A model generated the notes under the pieces. That model did not search any database. It saw nothing but the letters and a program-made list of their open reading frames with translations, and was not told the DNA's origin. DNA of 64,000 bases from Saccharum officinarum (lineage: Eukaryota; Streptophyta; Magnoliopsida; Poales; Poaceae). The stretch spans positions 70,234,662-70,298,661 of the forward strand of contig CM036225.1 in assembly GCA_020631735.1 (NCBI GenBank), in the 5' to 3' direction. The translations under genes and the position numbers were made by a program. This document shows positions 31,477 through 41,800 of the stretch, piece by piece. Positions within the stretch are counted from its first letter, which is position 1; each line of letters opens with the position of its first letter.

Positions 31477-31865
31477 CTGCAAGTGCAACAATAAAAGAAG
31501 GAAATTAGGTTGATTCACATTAACATAATTTTATTCAAGGTTTGAACAACTAAAAGATTGAATCAAGCAACATGCCAACATGCTGTTCAGAATTCACTTA
31601 TAGATAAGCTAGTTACTGCAATTTTCATCTACAAAATTTTGAATAGATAGCATGATGTTGTATAAAATCACAAGGATTGGCAGAGCTGTTTTTCATAAAA
31701 GCACAAGAAAATGGACTTCATAAATTTCTTTCAATTTAGTTTGCTACAAATATGTTACTCATATGTTTCAAACTATCAATTTCCAACACCTGTAGTTCTG
31801 TTTTGTCTGAAGTAGAAATATAAACCTTTTTTAATGCAATCTGAACTATAACCCTGACCAAGACC

Positions 31866-32140
31866 TCCTGTTGTTTATGGCTAGTTGCAACCCTCTTGGT
31901 CATTGGTTTCCACGCTGAAAGCTCTTCTGGCTGTAATTTGTTGCGTTTTTGTTATCATTATGGTTTTATCATGATTTCATGTACACATGTGCTACCGTAA
32001 CATCTTCAATCTGGAGCTAGTAGTACCATGTTTCATGGAACTTTTCTTGGTAATTTGCAGGTGCATATGATCCACTTGATCCGAATGAGAACATAACAAT
32101 TATGTGGGACGTAATACGGTGGACTCCAAATGGCTATGTG
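31866..32140 (+). pseudogene. COBRA-like (COBL) gene fragment
   Basis: COBRA-like proteins are GPI-anchored wall proteins that affect cellulose deposition. An 80-bp exon at 32061-32140, with acceptor TTTGCAG and donor GTGAGT, encodes AYDPLDPNENITIMWDVIRW then TPNGYV, matching the conserved N-terminus of the family. About 130 bases upstream, 31866-31932 reads as a hydrophobic signal-like segment (LWLVATLLVIGFHAESSSG) ending at a GT that keeps phase with the exon, but there is no ATG. No further COBL exons follow. It lies on the opposite strand to the mariner transposase, in what should be its intron. Confidence 0.65.
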
Positions 32141-32598
32141 GTGAGTGAACGATGTGTGTTTGAAGCTGCTTATACCATCATTAAAAAATTATAGTGCATG
32201 TTTCTGTTGTTACAAAAGTCTGCATATGCTCTCATAGTCCTTAGACAAGATTATTCTACAAGACTCTTCGTGCATGCCAGTTATCGCGTCTTACTAGTCT
32301 TGGTTCTTGTTGGCGGTATTCTGCTTTTTCTGTCATTCTTTTGTGTCAGGAAACCCCATGTCCTTTGTTATATTGTCATTCTGCTCCGCCGGTCTTTGCC
32401 CATTGGGGGCGAACATAGTGCCAATGACTTCTTTAATTTGCAAGCATACAACTAGTAATTGGAAATGCATGTTGTTAACTGATGTACTGTGAATTGTGCA
32501 ATTTGATTAGCTAATCAATGAACTAGTAATTGGAGCATCTCAGCTTATCAAGTAACTGGATGCAATGCATTTGAGTTGTATAAGCTGTTAGAAATATG

Positions 32599-32801
32599 CA
32601 GCCCTGCTCTTGATCTTTTATCACATTATTGACAGAAATGGTTTGTGGGGGTGGATCTCATGGATCAACATCACATTAGTTTCCAATGACACTTCTAGTG
32701 CAGCTCTGCTCTTGATCTTTTATCACATTATTGACAAAAATGGTTTGTGGGGGTGGATCTTATGGATCAACATCTCCGGTGACACCTTGTATAGCAGATT
32801 T
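32599..32801. repeat. 102-bp tandem duplication
   Basis: cttgatcttttatcacatta and ggtttgtgggggtggatct recur with a period of 102 bases (32599-32700, 32701-32801) with few differences. Confidence 0.85.
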
Positions 32802-32818
32802 CTACCTCATCAAGTCTA

Positions 32819-33028
32819 TCAAAAGAGGAGCGAGGAAGAGGCAAATGCAGAAGCAGAACCTATACCTGTAGCATTAGAGTCATCTCCTTCATCTTGAGCT
32901 AGAGCATGGACATCCTGGTGGGCTACGGCCTCACCTTCAGGTATGATCCCTCCATCTAAGTCTTCTAGAGGAGTACAGTTGAGGTCAAGACGAATACCCG
33001 TTGCCATGGAGGTGAATTGCTGATCCAA
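32819..33028 (-). pseudogene. Probable first exon of mariner transposase gene
   Basis: A 69-codon frame reading MATGIRLDLNCTPLEDLDGG and acidic sequence after it. An LDLN-type acidic leader is common in grass mariner proteins (recollection, not proof). It lies between the element's CTCCCTCC end and the catalytic exon, in the same orientation, about 1.3 kb upstream. The intervening DNA would be intron and contains the COBRA-like fragment. Confidence 0.4.
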
Positions 33029-33679
33029 TCACCCAATTTCACACTTGTTTATGCAGATGAGCATCCAATGAGTTGGCTTCGTGAAGAAAGCTAGAGGGAG
33101 GAGGGTAGCTGGCTAGTCGGACATGGGCATGCAAGGATAGATGCTCACCTGGTTGGCTAGCATGCTTGGAGGACCTGTTGGTTGTTGATCAGACTTGGGG
33201 ACCTTTGCTTCTGGAACAAATCCAGTGAAGGCGGATGGCCAGCGGTAGCAGGGGAGCTGAGCTCATGGAGGAAATCATGGGCGAGTGGCTGGGCGTCAAG
33301 CAGTGGAGTGCGCCCCCGCATGGTGGGCTTCCTGGTGCCAACGGCGAGAGGTGGGATGGTTCATGTTTGCAGCAGAAGTTTGAAATTTTCAGTGCTGCCT
33401 GTTGCGTCAGAGTTGCGTGTAGCGTTTGAAATTCTCGGTGCTCTCTGTTGTGATAGCTAGCACCCACGAGTCTCGGTGCTCTCTGTTGCGTGTAATTAAT
33501 TTGGTGGCAGAGGGGTAGAAGTGACAATTTGTACTCTACCTTAATCTTTGCTAAACTGGTCGGAACGTCTTATAAATTGGTTTGGAGGGAGTAGCTGGAA
33601 AGAAGCTAACTATTAGTTCCATTAGCTTTGTCTAAAGTTGTTAATATGTGCTAATAGTTTATATCAACCTTGAACTTAC

Positions 33680-35445
33680 TGAAAGCCCCAAGTTTGATTT
33701 TGGTAATTAATGACACCAAGTTGTTAATGTCATTGTGTTAAGTAAATTGAGTTAGGCGTAGCAATACATGTGATGAAAGAGTAAGGAACATGATGGTGAT
33801 GGCCATAAGATCACAGTGCATGAAGATAAAGATGATGGTGAACATGCATATAGGTGATGGACAAGGAATGAGATGATCAAGGCAAAGGTATAATCATAGG
33901 ATTCTCTTTTGCTGGTCTAAAGATGAGTAGAGAAGTGATTGACTGGGTTTAGGATTGATAGCCGACTATCAAGAGGGGCAATCACGGTCATCTCATGAAT
34001 CAAGTGCTACTAAGTCAATATTCTTGAGCATATGCATTTAGGATCTAGTGAGATGCTAACTCCTTGTAAAATATTTGAGAAAATGCTAACACACGAGCAC
34101 AAGATGGTGTACACTTGGTAGTGTTAGCATATTTGTAAAGGCGGTGGAGTTTGAACGGTAGAGAGGGGTCTGTGTTCCTCTCTCCCTCCTGCCGAGCTTG
34201 CGAGGCGGGATTCAGCGCTTTTGTGGAAGTAAAACGTCTATTTTTTACTGCACCAGAGACGAAGAAACAGAGACGAACGAAGGTCACTAGAATGACCGGA
34301 CGTGGTCTTGGCATGACCGGTGCGTCCGGTCAATGGTAGCAGCTGTGCGCGGCGCGGGGCGCTAGGGTTTGCAACCGGTGCGTCCGATCCCTCATGGAAC
34401 CGGAGCGTCCGGTCACGCACCCAAAGAACAGCGTGAGTCTCAGAGCTGATCAGACGCGGTGGCGCGTCCGGTCACGTGCGACCGGACGCGTCCGGTCGAC
34501 AAAGTCGCTCTCTAAAACCTCTCTGAACAGCGACTGGATGCTGACACTGTCACGTCCGGTCATGGCGTGGAGCGCGTTCGGTCACACTTTACCTGAGAGC
34601 GTAACGTTTCATGACCGTTGGAAATCTAACGAGCAAGATTCAAAAAGGAACACGTGGTGAGCATCGGCGAAGTCGCGCAGGTGCGATCGGACGCTGGCCG
34701 TGTCCGGTCGATCAAACCAGCGCGTTTGATCAACGCGCGCAGAGCGACATCTCGAGCCTAACGACTCTATTCTTTGGGGATGCTTATAAATAGTTGCTTG
34801 GCCAGTTTTGAGAGCTCTCTCTTAACTCTTTGAACACTTGAGACATACTTTGAGCTAGAGAACTTCTCCTCCACTCATCTACTCTAGTGAGATTGAGTGA
34901 GATTCAAGTGCATCGCTTAGTGATTTGCATCTAGTGACACTTGATCCTTGAGTTGGCTGCGGATTTCTTGTTACTCTTGGGTGTTTCCTGACATCCTAGA
35001 CGGCTTGGAGCAGCGTGTTGAGCTCGTGATTGGAGATTGTTTCGAGCCTCACCAAGTGATTATGAGGGGTTCTTGAGCCTTCCCCGCGGGAGTTCGCGAA
35101 TTAGCTACTCTAGTGGAGCTCGTGGCTTGGATGATCCTCATCTTGTGAGTGGATGTGCGGCACCCGCTGAGGGTTTGACTCTTAATAGGAAATTAGCTCG
35201 TGACCCATCAAGTGGGTGCATCGCCACAACGAGGAGTAGCTTACCGGGAAGCAAGTGAACCTCGGTAAAAAATCTTGTGTCATCTCTTACCGAGGATTCT
35301 CTTTGTGATTATGTGTGAATGATTATTTGGATACATCTCATCTCTACACTGTCGGTATAAGAATCAATTCACTCCCCTTTACATTCTTGCACTATATCTT
35401 GTCTAATGTTAGTGTTGTCCTTGTGTGCCATCGAGGCCCAACAAA
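33680..35445. mobile_element. LTR sequence, probably Sirevirus-like solo LTR or remnant
   Basis: Starts TGAAAGCCCCAAGTTTGATT, a start I associate with grass copia LTRs of this kind. It contains a cluster of about nine degenerate TCCGGTC/GACCGGA words at 34290-34720, followed by a TATA-like cttataaatag near 34782 and a long leader. No gag-pol and no second LTR are present, so it may be solo. The right limit is approximate and no target duplication was confirmed. Confidence 0.5.
34288..34715. repeat. Degenerate TCCGGTC palindrome cluster
   Basis: Repeated words such as gaccggacg, gcgtccggtca and the perfect palindrome gaccggacgcgtccggtc (about 34479-34496), spaced irregularly within the LTR just upstream of its TATA-like sequence. 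Confidence 0.75.
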
Positions 35446-35840
35446 CTAATGCCGATGGTCAACAATTATTTTTGAACAACAATTCTGATGCATCGGCTCA
35501 TGTATAAAACAACAATTCTGATGCATGACCATCACCCATTTTGGCAATAATTATTACTAAAAAATGATGGATGCATGAATAAAACATTCTCCCAACAATT
35601 ATTATTAAAAAACACAGCCAACAATTTATCAAACACATGACCAACATGACATCAACATTTAACATATAATAGCTAATGGTTCTCATCAGTTCACATGGCA
35701 TCAACATGACACACAGGCAATGGTTCTCATCACACAACAATTTACATGAACATGACATAAAAGCTAAGTTTGTTTGGCATAATAGCTAACTGTTCTTGGC
35801 AAAAGGGAGGAAACAACCATAACCACATGAGCAAAATGAA
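35446..35840. other. no gene; 3' flank of MULE transposase
   Basis: AT-rich sequence with an internal repeat of acaacaattctgatgcat (about 35477 and 35508). It probably belongs to the MULE but no terminal repeat could be matched to the other side. Confidence 0.35.
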
Positions 35841-35844
35841 ACAG

Positions 35845-38281
35845 CCAGCTGTTTTAGTTCACTTGCAGCTTCTTGCTTCTGGTATTAGAAGAAGGACCGG
35901 ATGGGTTGAGCATCTTCCTGATCTCAATCCTTTTCCTTGGTGTGGACTGCGGCACCACATTTCCCAGTGGATCAATGTGTGTGTCAGTGTGTGTGCTAGG
36001 AGCTTCTTCCTCAGGGCAAGGTAGAAGCAAAACAGTTTGCTCTTGAATAGGATTATTGGATCCAGTTCCAGACCTAGTGAAAAAGAAGTATTTTTTTCAT
36101 TACCATGAGTTGTGATGGTACTGGTGTCAAACCAAGACATGAAGAAGGTATACATACCTGTTAGACACACTATTTGATGTGTTAGCTGAACCTAGGTCGT
36201 TGCCCTTCTGGACCTTAGTTGTTTTTCTCTGCCTTTTCTTGTGTGTAGCATTCTGCACCGCCTCATGGTATGGAAATTGCATCACAGATAGAGCAACCAC
36301 CATGCTAGTCTCTGTGTTAAGGCTTGCTGCCTTTTTAATTCTTTTCTTTGGGGACCCCTGCATAGAACAAGCTATTGTAGTTAATCCAAGTAATTAAGAT
36401 GGACATTTACTAGAAAGTAATTAAGCCAATTATATTACCTTTCAGCCTCCATTGCTTTTATATTCTCTAGATTTCCATTCTTGCAAGTGTACCAGTGGTG
36501 TCCTAACTGATGACATATGGGGCACTCATGTCTCTTTCTCTTCTTCTTGCTTCCTCCCTCCATAGATGATTTCATCCTATTCTTATGTCTCCCTCCTCCT
36601 GTTGACTTAAGCAAGGGTGAATGCATGTAGAAGCCATGATTTGAATTAGGCCATATGTTTTTGTCTGGAATGCAAGGGATGGAACCTTTATATGCCTCTC
36701 TGAATTTCTTGACTGAGTAGTATTCATCCACATAGTCTTCTAGTTGGGCACCAGGAACTGAGGTGATGTAGGCTATTTCATGTTTGCAAGGGATTCCAGA
36801 ACCTTGCCAAGCATTACAAGTACATGTCCTATTAGGTAAGTTGACCACAAACCTGTACTGGCTACTACTCCCCTTGGCACAAAGTTTAGCTACACCATCA
36901 GGGGAGTCTGTGATCACCTCAATGTCAAGGTTATAACTGTCCTCTCTCAGTTTCTGCACAATATGAGGAAAAATCTTCCCTTGAAATGTTTTGGCAACCC
37001 TCTTCCTATGATTCCATTTGATCAAGTTCTGCCTCAGAGTGTCCAGCAAGTCATCTAGGTTTTTTCCCTTGTCAGCCTTAATCTAGTTGTTGAATGACTC
37101 TGCCAGATTGTTGGTTACATAGTCCACCTTTGATGTTGTCCTGTACTGGCTCCTTGTCCAAAGTTTCTTGTGAGTGTCCAGCAAATATTTCATTGCCTCT
37201 GGTTTTGCATCAGCCATTGCCTTATAATGTTTGTTAAACATATATAGGCCCCATGAGCAAGAAGCAGCCCACAAGTGATCATCAAAAACCTTTCCACTGT
37301 ACCTTTTCTTGAAATTTTGTACTAGATGATACATACACTCTCTATGCTCAGCTTCAGGGAAAACTTCACTAATCCCATTCATCACTGCCTGACCACAATC
37401 TGTACAGAAGGTCAACAATTCTGGGGAAATAGGTATTGCCTCCTTTAACCTCTCCATGAACCACACCCAATTTTCAGTGGTTTCTGAGTCAATGAACCCA
37501 ACAGCTACTGGGTACATCCAATTATGCCCATCAACTGCACAATCTACACACAACTGCCCCCTGTACCGGTCATTTAAAAAGGTGCTATCTACTACAAGGT
37601 ATGGCCTACAACCTCTAACAAATCCATCAACACATGGCTTTAGTGCAAAGAATAACCTGTTGAACCTTATCTTATTGCCCACTGTGTGGTGATCAATGAC
37701 AAAAAAATGATCCAGGGCAGGACTCCTCTTCGCCAGGTTCATTGTGTATGTTGTGGCTTGGTTGTGTGGTGGTCAATGGAGGTTCTATAGATTGGACACT
37801 ACTACCACACTCCCAATCTGGAATCTCAGGGGATCAGTACTTGGGTGGTGATATGAGATAGTTAACGAGCAGCATTTCAACAACTTATGTTTTGCAAACA
37901 TATCAACCAAATCTTGGTCATTGAAGACTTGGATGTTGACCTTTCTATCCATGCAGAAGTAAAACAGTCGCACTAGATCACCATAGCCACTTGGAAACTT
38001 ATCCATAATTTCACTAACTAGGCCATCGAAGCTGGTTAGGTTAGCATCAACAACTTTCTCGAACTTATACAACCTAGCACGACAATTGTTAGCCACCATC
38101 CGACATTCTAATTTGTAGCTATATTCTTCGTCTATCCTACAGATGAACAATAAGGGCACAATCAACACTACAAGCGCAGGGCAGGCAACATCAATCACTC
38201 AGGGAAACCAAACAAGAAGCAAACAAAGGAGAGCTGAACTCACCCAAACAGTCTGTCGTCGTCGACCCTGTTCTCCGCCAT
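35845..38281 (-). pseudogene. MuDR-type MULE transposase gene, disrupted
   Basis: Transposase of an autonomous-class Mutator-like element. Exon 1 (38281-38244) encodes MAENRVDDDRLFG; the intron has donor GTGAGT and acceptor TGTAG; the next exon (from 38136) carries a PB1-like N-terminal domain ending near 37785. The DNA-binding middle part is missing. The catalytic region 37742-37083 has VVDSTFLNDRYRGQ, FCTDCGQAV and NLAESFNN (DDE-type residues). An in-frame TAG at 37083-37085 separates it from the SWIM zinc finger (CTCNAWQGSGIPCKH) and the knuckle CPICHQLGHHWYTC at 37049-36440. C-terminal exons follow at about 36355-36160 and 36070-35850. Deletion plus stop make it nonfunctional. Confidence 0.85.
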
Positions 38282-38853
38282 GGGTGGCCTATCCTCTGAA
38301 TCCACGCTCCAGCCCCTCCACAGGCATGGTGGATTGCCTTCTTCTCTCCCCGCCGCCCTCCCTACAGCCACCAGCCGCCGGACCCGCTGCACCTAGGGTT
38401 TCGCGGCCGCCACGTGCAAGGAGGGAGGAAGAAAGGGAGACGGTGGGGGCCGGGCGAGGGGAGTCACAGCCGTGGCCGGTCGCCGGTGGTCGGCCGCCGG
38501 TCCTCTTCGGCCGCTCCGTGGCGTCGGCGCGGGGCTCTCCCTTGGGCGGAGTCACTCCGTGCGACGCGAGACAGAGGAGCGGGAGCGGGGGGTCGCGACG
38601 CGTAACGGGAGGGGAGCGGGGGTCGCGCTCTGGATACCGGAGGAGATGGGAGAAAAAATTAAAAGGATTATTTTAGACAATTGTCTAGGCGGGTCCCACC
38701 TGTCAGGGTACACACGGGTAAAAGCGAAGATGGACGATGGCACCCAGCTCCGTTTGAACTTTCGACTGGCACCATGGAATTTCGTAATGGTACACAGATA
38801 AAAGGCTCTCGTATGCCTCTCTCTTTTACACAATCGAAGGGGGAAAAAATCCC
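38282..38853. promoter_or_regulatory. Bidirectional upstream region between MULE and CPSF30-L
   Basis: GC-rich to 38640, then mixed. It holds the 5' region of the minus-strand transposase gene and the promoter and leader of the plus-strand CPSF30-L gene. No TATA box is evident for CPSF30-L, which suits a housekeeping gene. Open frames on both strands are products of GC content. Confidence 0.45.
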
Positions 38854-38862
38854 AAACCCTAA
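38854..38862 (+). promoter_or_regulatory. telo-box in CPSF30-L leader
   Basis: AAACCCTAA, 10 bases upstream of the start codon. Telo-boxes are enriched near starts of plant genes for translation and RNA machinery (established), often working with other elements. Effect here is inferred. Confidence 0.5.
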
Positions 38863-38871
38863 CATCTCTCC

Positions 38872-41800
38872 ATGGACGACGGCGACGGCGGACTGAGCTT
38901 CGACTTCGAGGGCGGCCTCGACTCCGTCCCGGCGGCCGGGGGCGGGGGCCCCGTGCCGTCCTCCACCGACCCTGGCGCGGGCGGAGGCGGAGGCGGCGAC
39001 GGGCTGGGTATGCACGGGCGCGGCCGAGGTCGCGGGAGCTACCGCCAGACGGTGTGCCGGCACTGGCTTCGCGGCCTCTGCATGAAGGGCGAGGCGTGCG
39101 GGTTCCTGCACCAGTTCGACAAGGCCCGCATGCCCGTCTGCCGCTTCTTCCGCGACTTCGGCGAGTGCCGCGAGCCCGACTGCGCGTACAAGCACTCGTA
39201 CGACGACGTCAAGGAGTGCAACATGTGAGATCTCTGATCCCACCCGACTTGTTCGGGTTCCCCGTGTTGATTTTAGCGTCTGGGTGGGAAATAGGTGGCT
39301 TTTATAAGCTTGGTGGTGGCTGTGGTCGACGAAATTTGTTAACTTGTTGGAAAATTTTCTAACTAAGATGTCAATTCGTGTTGATTGATTGGGGATTTGG
39401 GTTTGAGATTATAGTGATCATGGTCCCTGGGTTACTCTTAGTCCGGTTTGATTCAATTTAATAGAATCTAGCGACTTTGATAATTTCACTGAAAGAAGCT
39501 ACACCTGACATGATATTCTGGAAATGCAATGTATTTGGCAGTTTTTTTTTTTGCTAAAAAATGGCTCTACAACTACAACTATAGCCTGTAAAGCTGTGAC
39601 TCAGGATTAGCTTTGTATTGTCATTGTTCAGATTCAGAGTTAAGAATGATTGCTTACCATCTTTCGTCACATCTGAATCTCTGTTGTTCCATACTTTTCA
39701 GGTACAAGATGGGGTTTTGTCCCAATGGTCCTAATTGCCGGTACAAGCATATCAAGCTACCTGGGCCACCGCCTTCTGTTGAGGAAGTTCTTCAGAAGAT
39801 TTTGCAGATGCGCTCTTTCAACAGATATGGTCAGAATAGAAATAATAATTATAATCAGCAGGGGGAGAGACCTCAACATCCACAGGGTTCTGGGATGCCT
39901 AACCAAAACTCGGCAGAAAATGCTACTGCTGCAGCTCCACCAGCTGGTGGACAACAAGCACAAACGCTGAATCAACAGCCACCACAGCAGCAGCAGAAGC
40001 CAAATACAAATGACCAGGCCCAAGGTGTTTCAAATGGCCATCAGGCCACAAGAATCGCCACACCCCTTCCACAAGGACCATCTAGGTGTGTGTGGAGTTT
40101 CTAGTCATGCTTGTAAAGCTTTTAGAACTGTGAAAACTACGTATATAGTTTAGTTTTGGTTGCAACAGCGTATCTCATAAAACTACTATGTTATATCATA
40201 TGTTTTGACACTTGTTGATAAATTGTACTTAATTTCAACCTTGTGTCTTCTGTAACTGATTGAAAGAAAAAGTTTGTAGTTATTTTTGCTCTTTGGATTA
40301 CAAAGCTAGGTTATATGTCAGCTAGTTATTCTCTGAGGTTGGTTCCACAATATTTAGCTCTTCAATAGAAGAAGCTTTTTGTAATGATAGTTACTGCTAA
40401 GCTACTACTCTATTTGTATAGACGGATTTCGTGGTGGAAAGTTCAAGTAGCACATGAGATGGTGAACATCGCATGAATGGTTAATTTTGGAGACCTGTAG
40501 TCTGATCCAGGCCATGTCATACACAGGGTATTGAGCACGCCTCTGCTGCCCCTGGAGACAATGCACAGGATTATTCACATATGCAGTTTACACTATACTT
40601 TAACCTGATTACTTGAACCTGTACTTGTTTAGTATTTTCAAATTTAGATGCCATTATATTGACAAACTACAGTTTTTAGTTATAGGAACTTGACCCTGTA
40701 TGTTAGGCTTTCATACATCTTTAGTTCACTATTTTTTTTATATATCTGGTTCATGTGCTGCAATTCTTGGGAAATCAACATTTTTCCGTTTCTTTTTGGG
40801 TCTCTTGAGGAATCCCTTGAAAAAGAAGGGTTAGAATATCCCTTTTGTTTTACAGACATAGTAATCAGATATTTGACTTGCTTGTTGAAATATATATGGA
40901 GCTTAGCAAGTTACTTAGTTTTATGAATAACAGTACTATGGGTTCACCTTCTGTCAGGTTACTTGCTTACTTTTGTCATTTTTTTTTACTTCTGTACCTA
41001 TCGCTATGGTTGAGTGAATGCTGTAATTTAGCCCATATTTTAGTACCATTACCTATGCATCTTGTCAGAAGTTCCATTTAATTGTTTAATGGTATCAGCT
41101 GTGCTATACTATAATGGTTCTCTAATCCAGTCTTGGGTTGGTAAATGTAAAACATTAGGTACTTCATTGTTAAAAGTTGCAATCGGGAGAATCTGGAAAT
41201 ATCAGTTCAACAAGGAATTTGGGCCACACAGAGGAGTAACGAGGCTAAACTCAATGAAGCTTTTGAATCAACTGAGAATGTTATTTTGATATTCTCAATT
41301 AATAGAACTCGCAATTTCCAGGTATACTGAAGGTTCATATTTGTTATGAATACTGTTGTATTTGCCTGTCTTTGATCTAATCTTTGAAAATGCTATTTTG
41401 AATATGTTCAATTAAATTTATTTACTAGACTAAATGTTATGCTTTTCAAGGGGTGTGCAAAGATGACTTCTAGGATTGGTGGCTACATTGGTGGTGGAAA
41501 TTGGAAATCTGCTCATGGAACAGCACATTATGGTCGGAACTTCTCTATGCAGTGGCTTAAGGTGCAGTTTTCTTGCTGATTATGTACTCCTGTTTGTTTA
41601 TCACCACTTTAATCGTAGCTTAGCCCTTTCCAGATGTTGGGATATTCGAGTTTTGAGCTGATAACTGTTATCATAGCTTATGTGTTATGGGCGTGTTTTA
41701 GATGGCCCTGAGCCCAAACAGAGTGACCTTGTTGGCCGGCGGTAGCCTCACCACAAGGGCAGGACTAGGAGAAGATAGATCGGCATGGATATTGATTTCT

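Larger units (their letters stand above)
30784..33591 (-). mobile_element. Mariner-like element (Osmar type), one end in gap
   Basis: The right end reads (minus strand) CTCCCTCCAAACCAATTTAT, with TA at 33592-33593. CTCCCTCC is the terminus shared by grass mariner-like elements and Stowaway MITEs. The interior carries a decayed mariner transposase in the same orientation. The other end is lost in the gap. The element also holds a COBRA-like exon fragment in antisense and a 102-bp tandem duplication. Confidence 0.7.

Noticed and set aside
38282..38676. Divergent GC-rich frames upstream of CPSF30-L as a gene
   Set aside because: Frames are open on both strands, carry no domain, and lie in the shared upstream region of two real genes.
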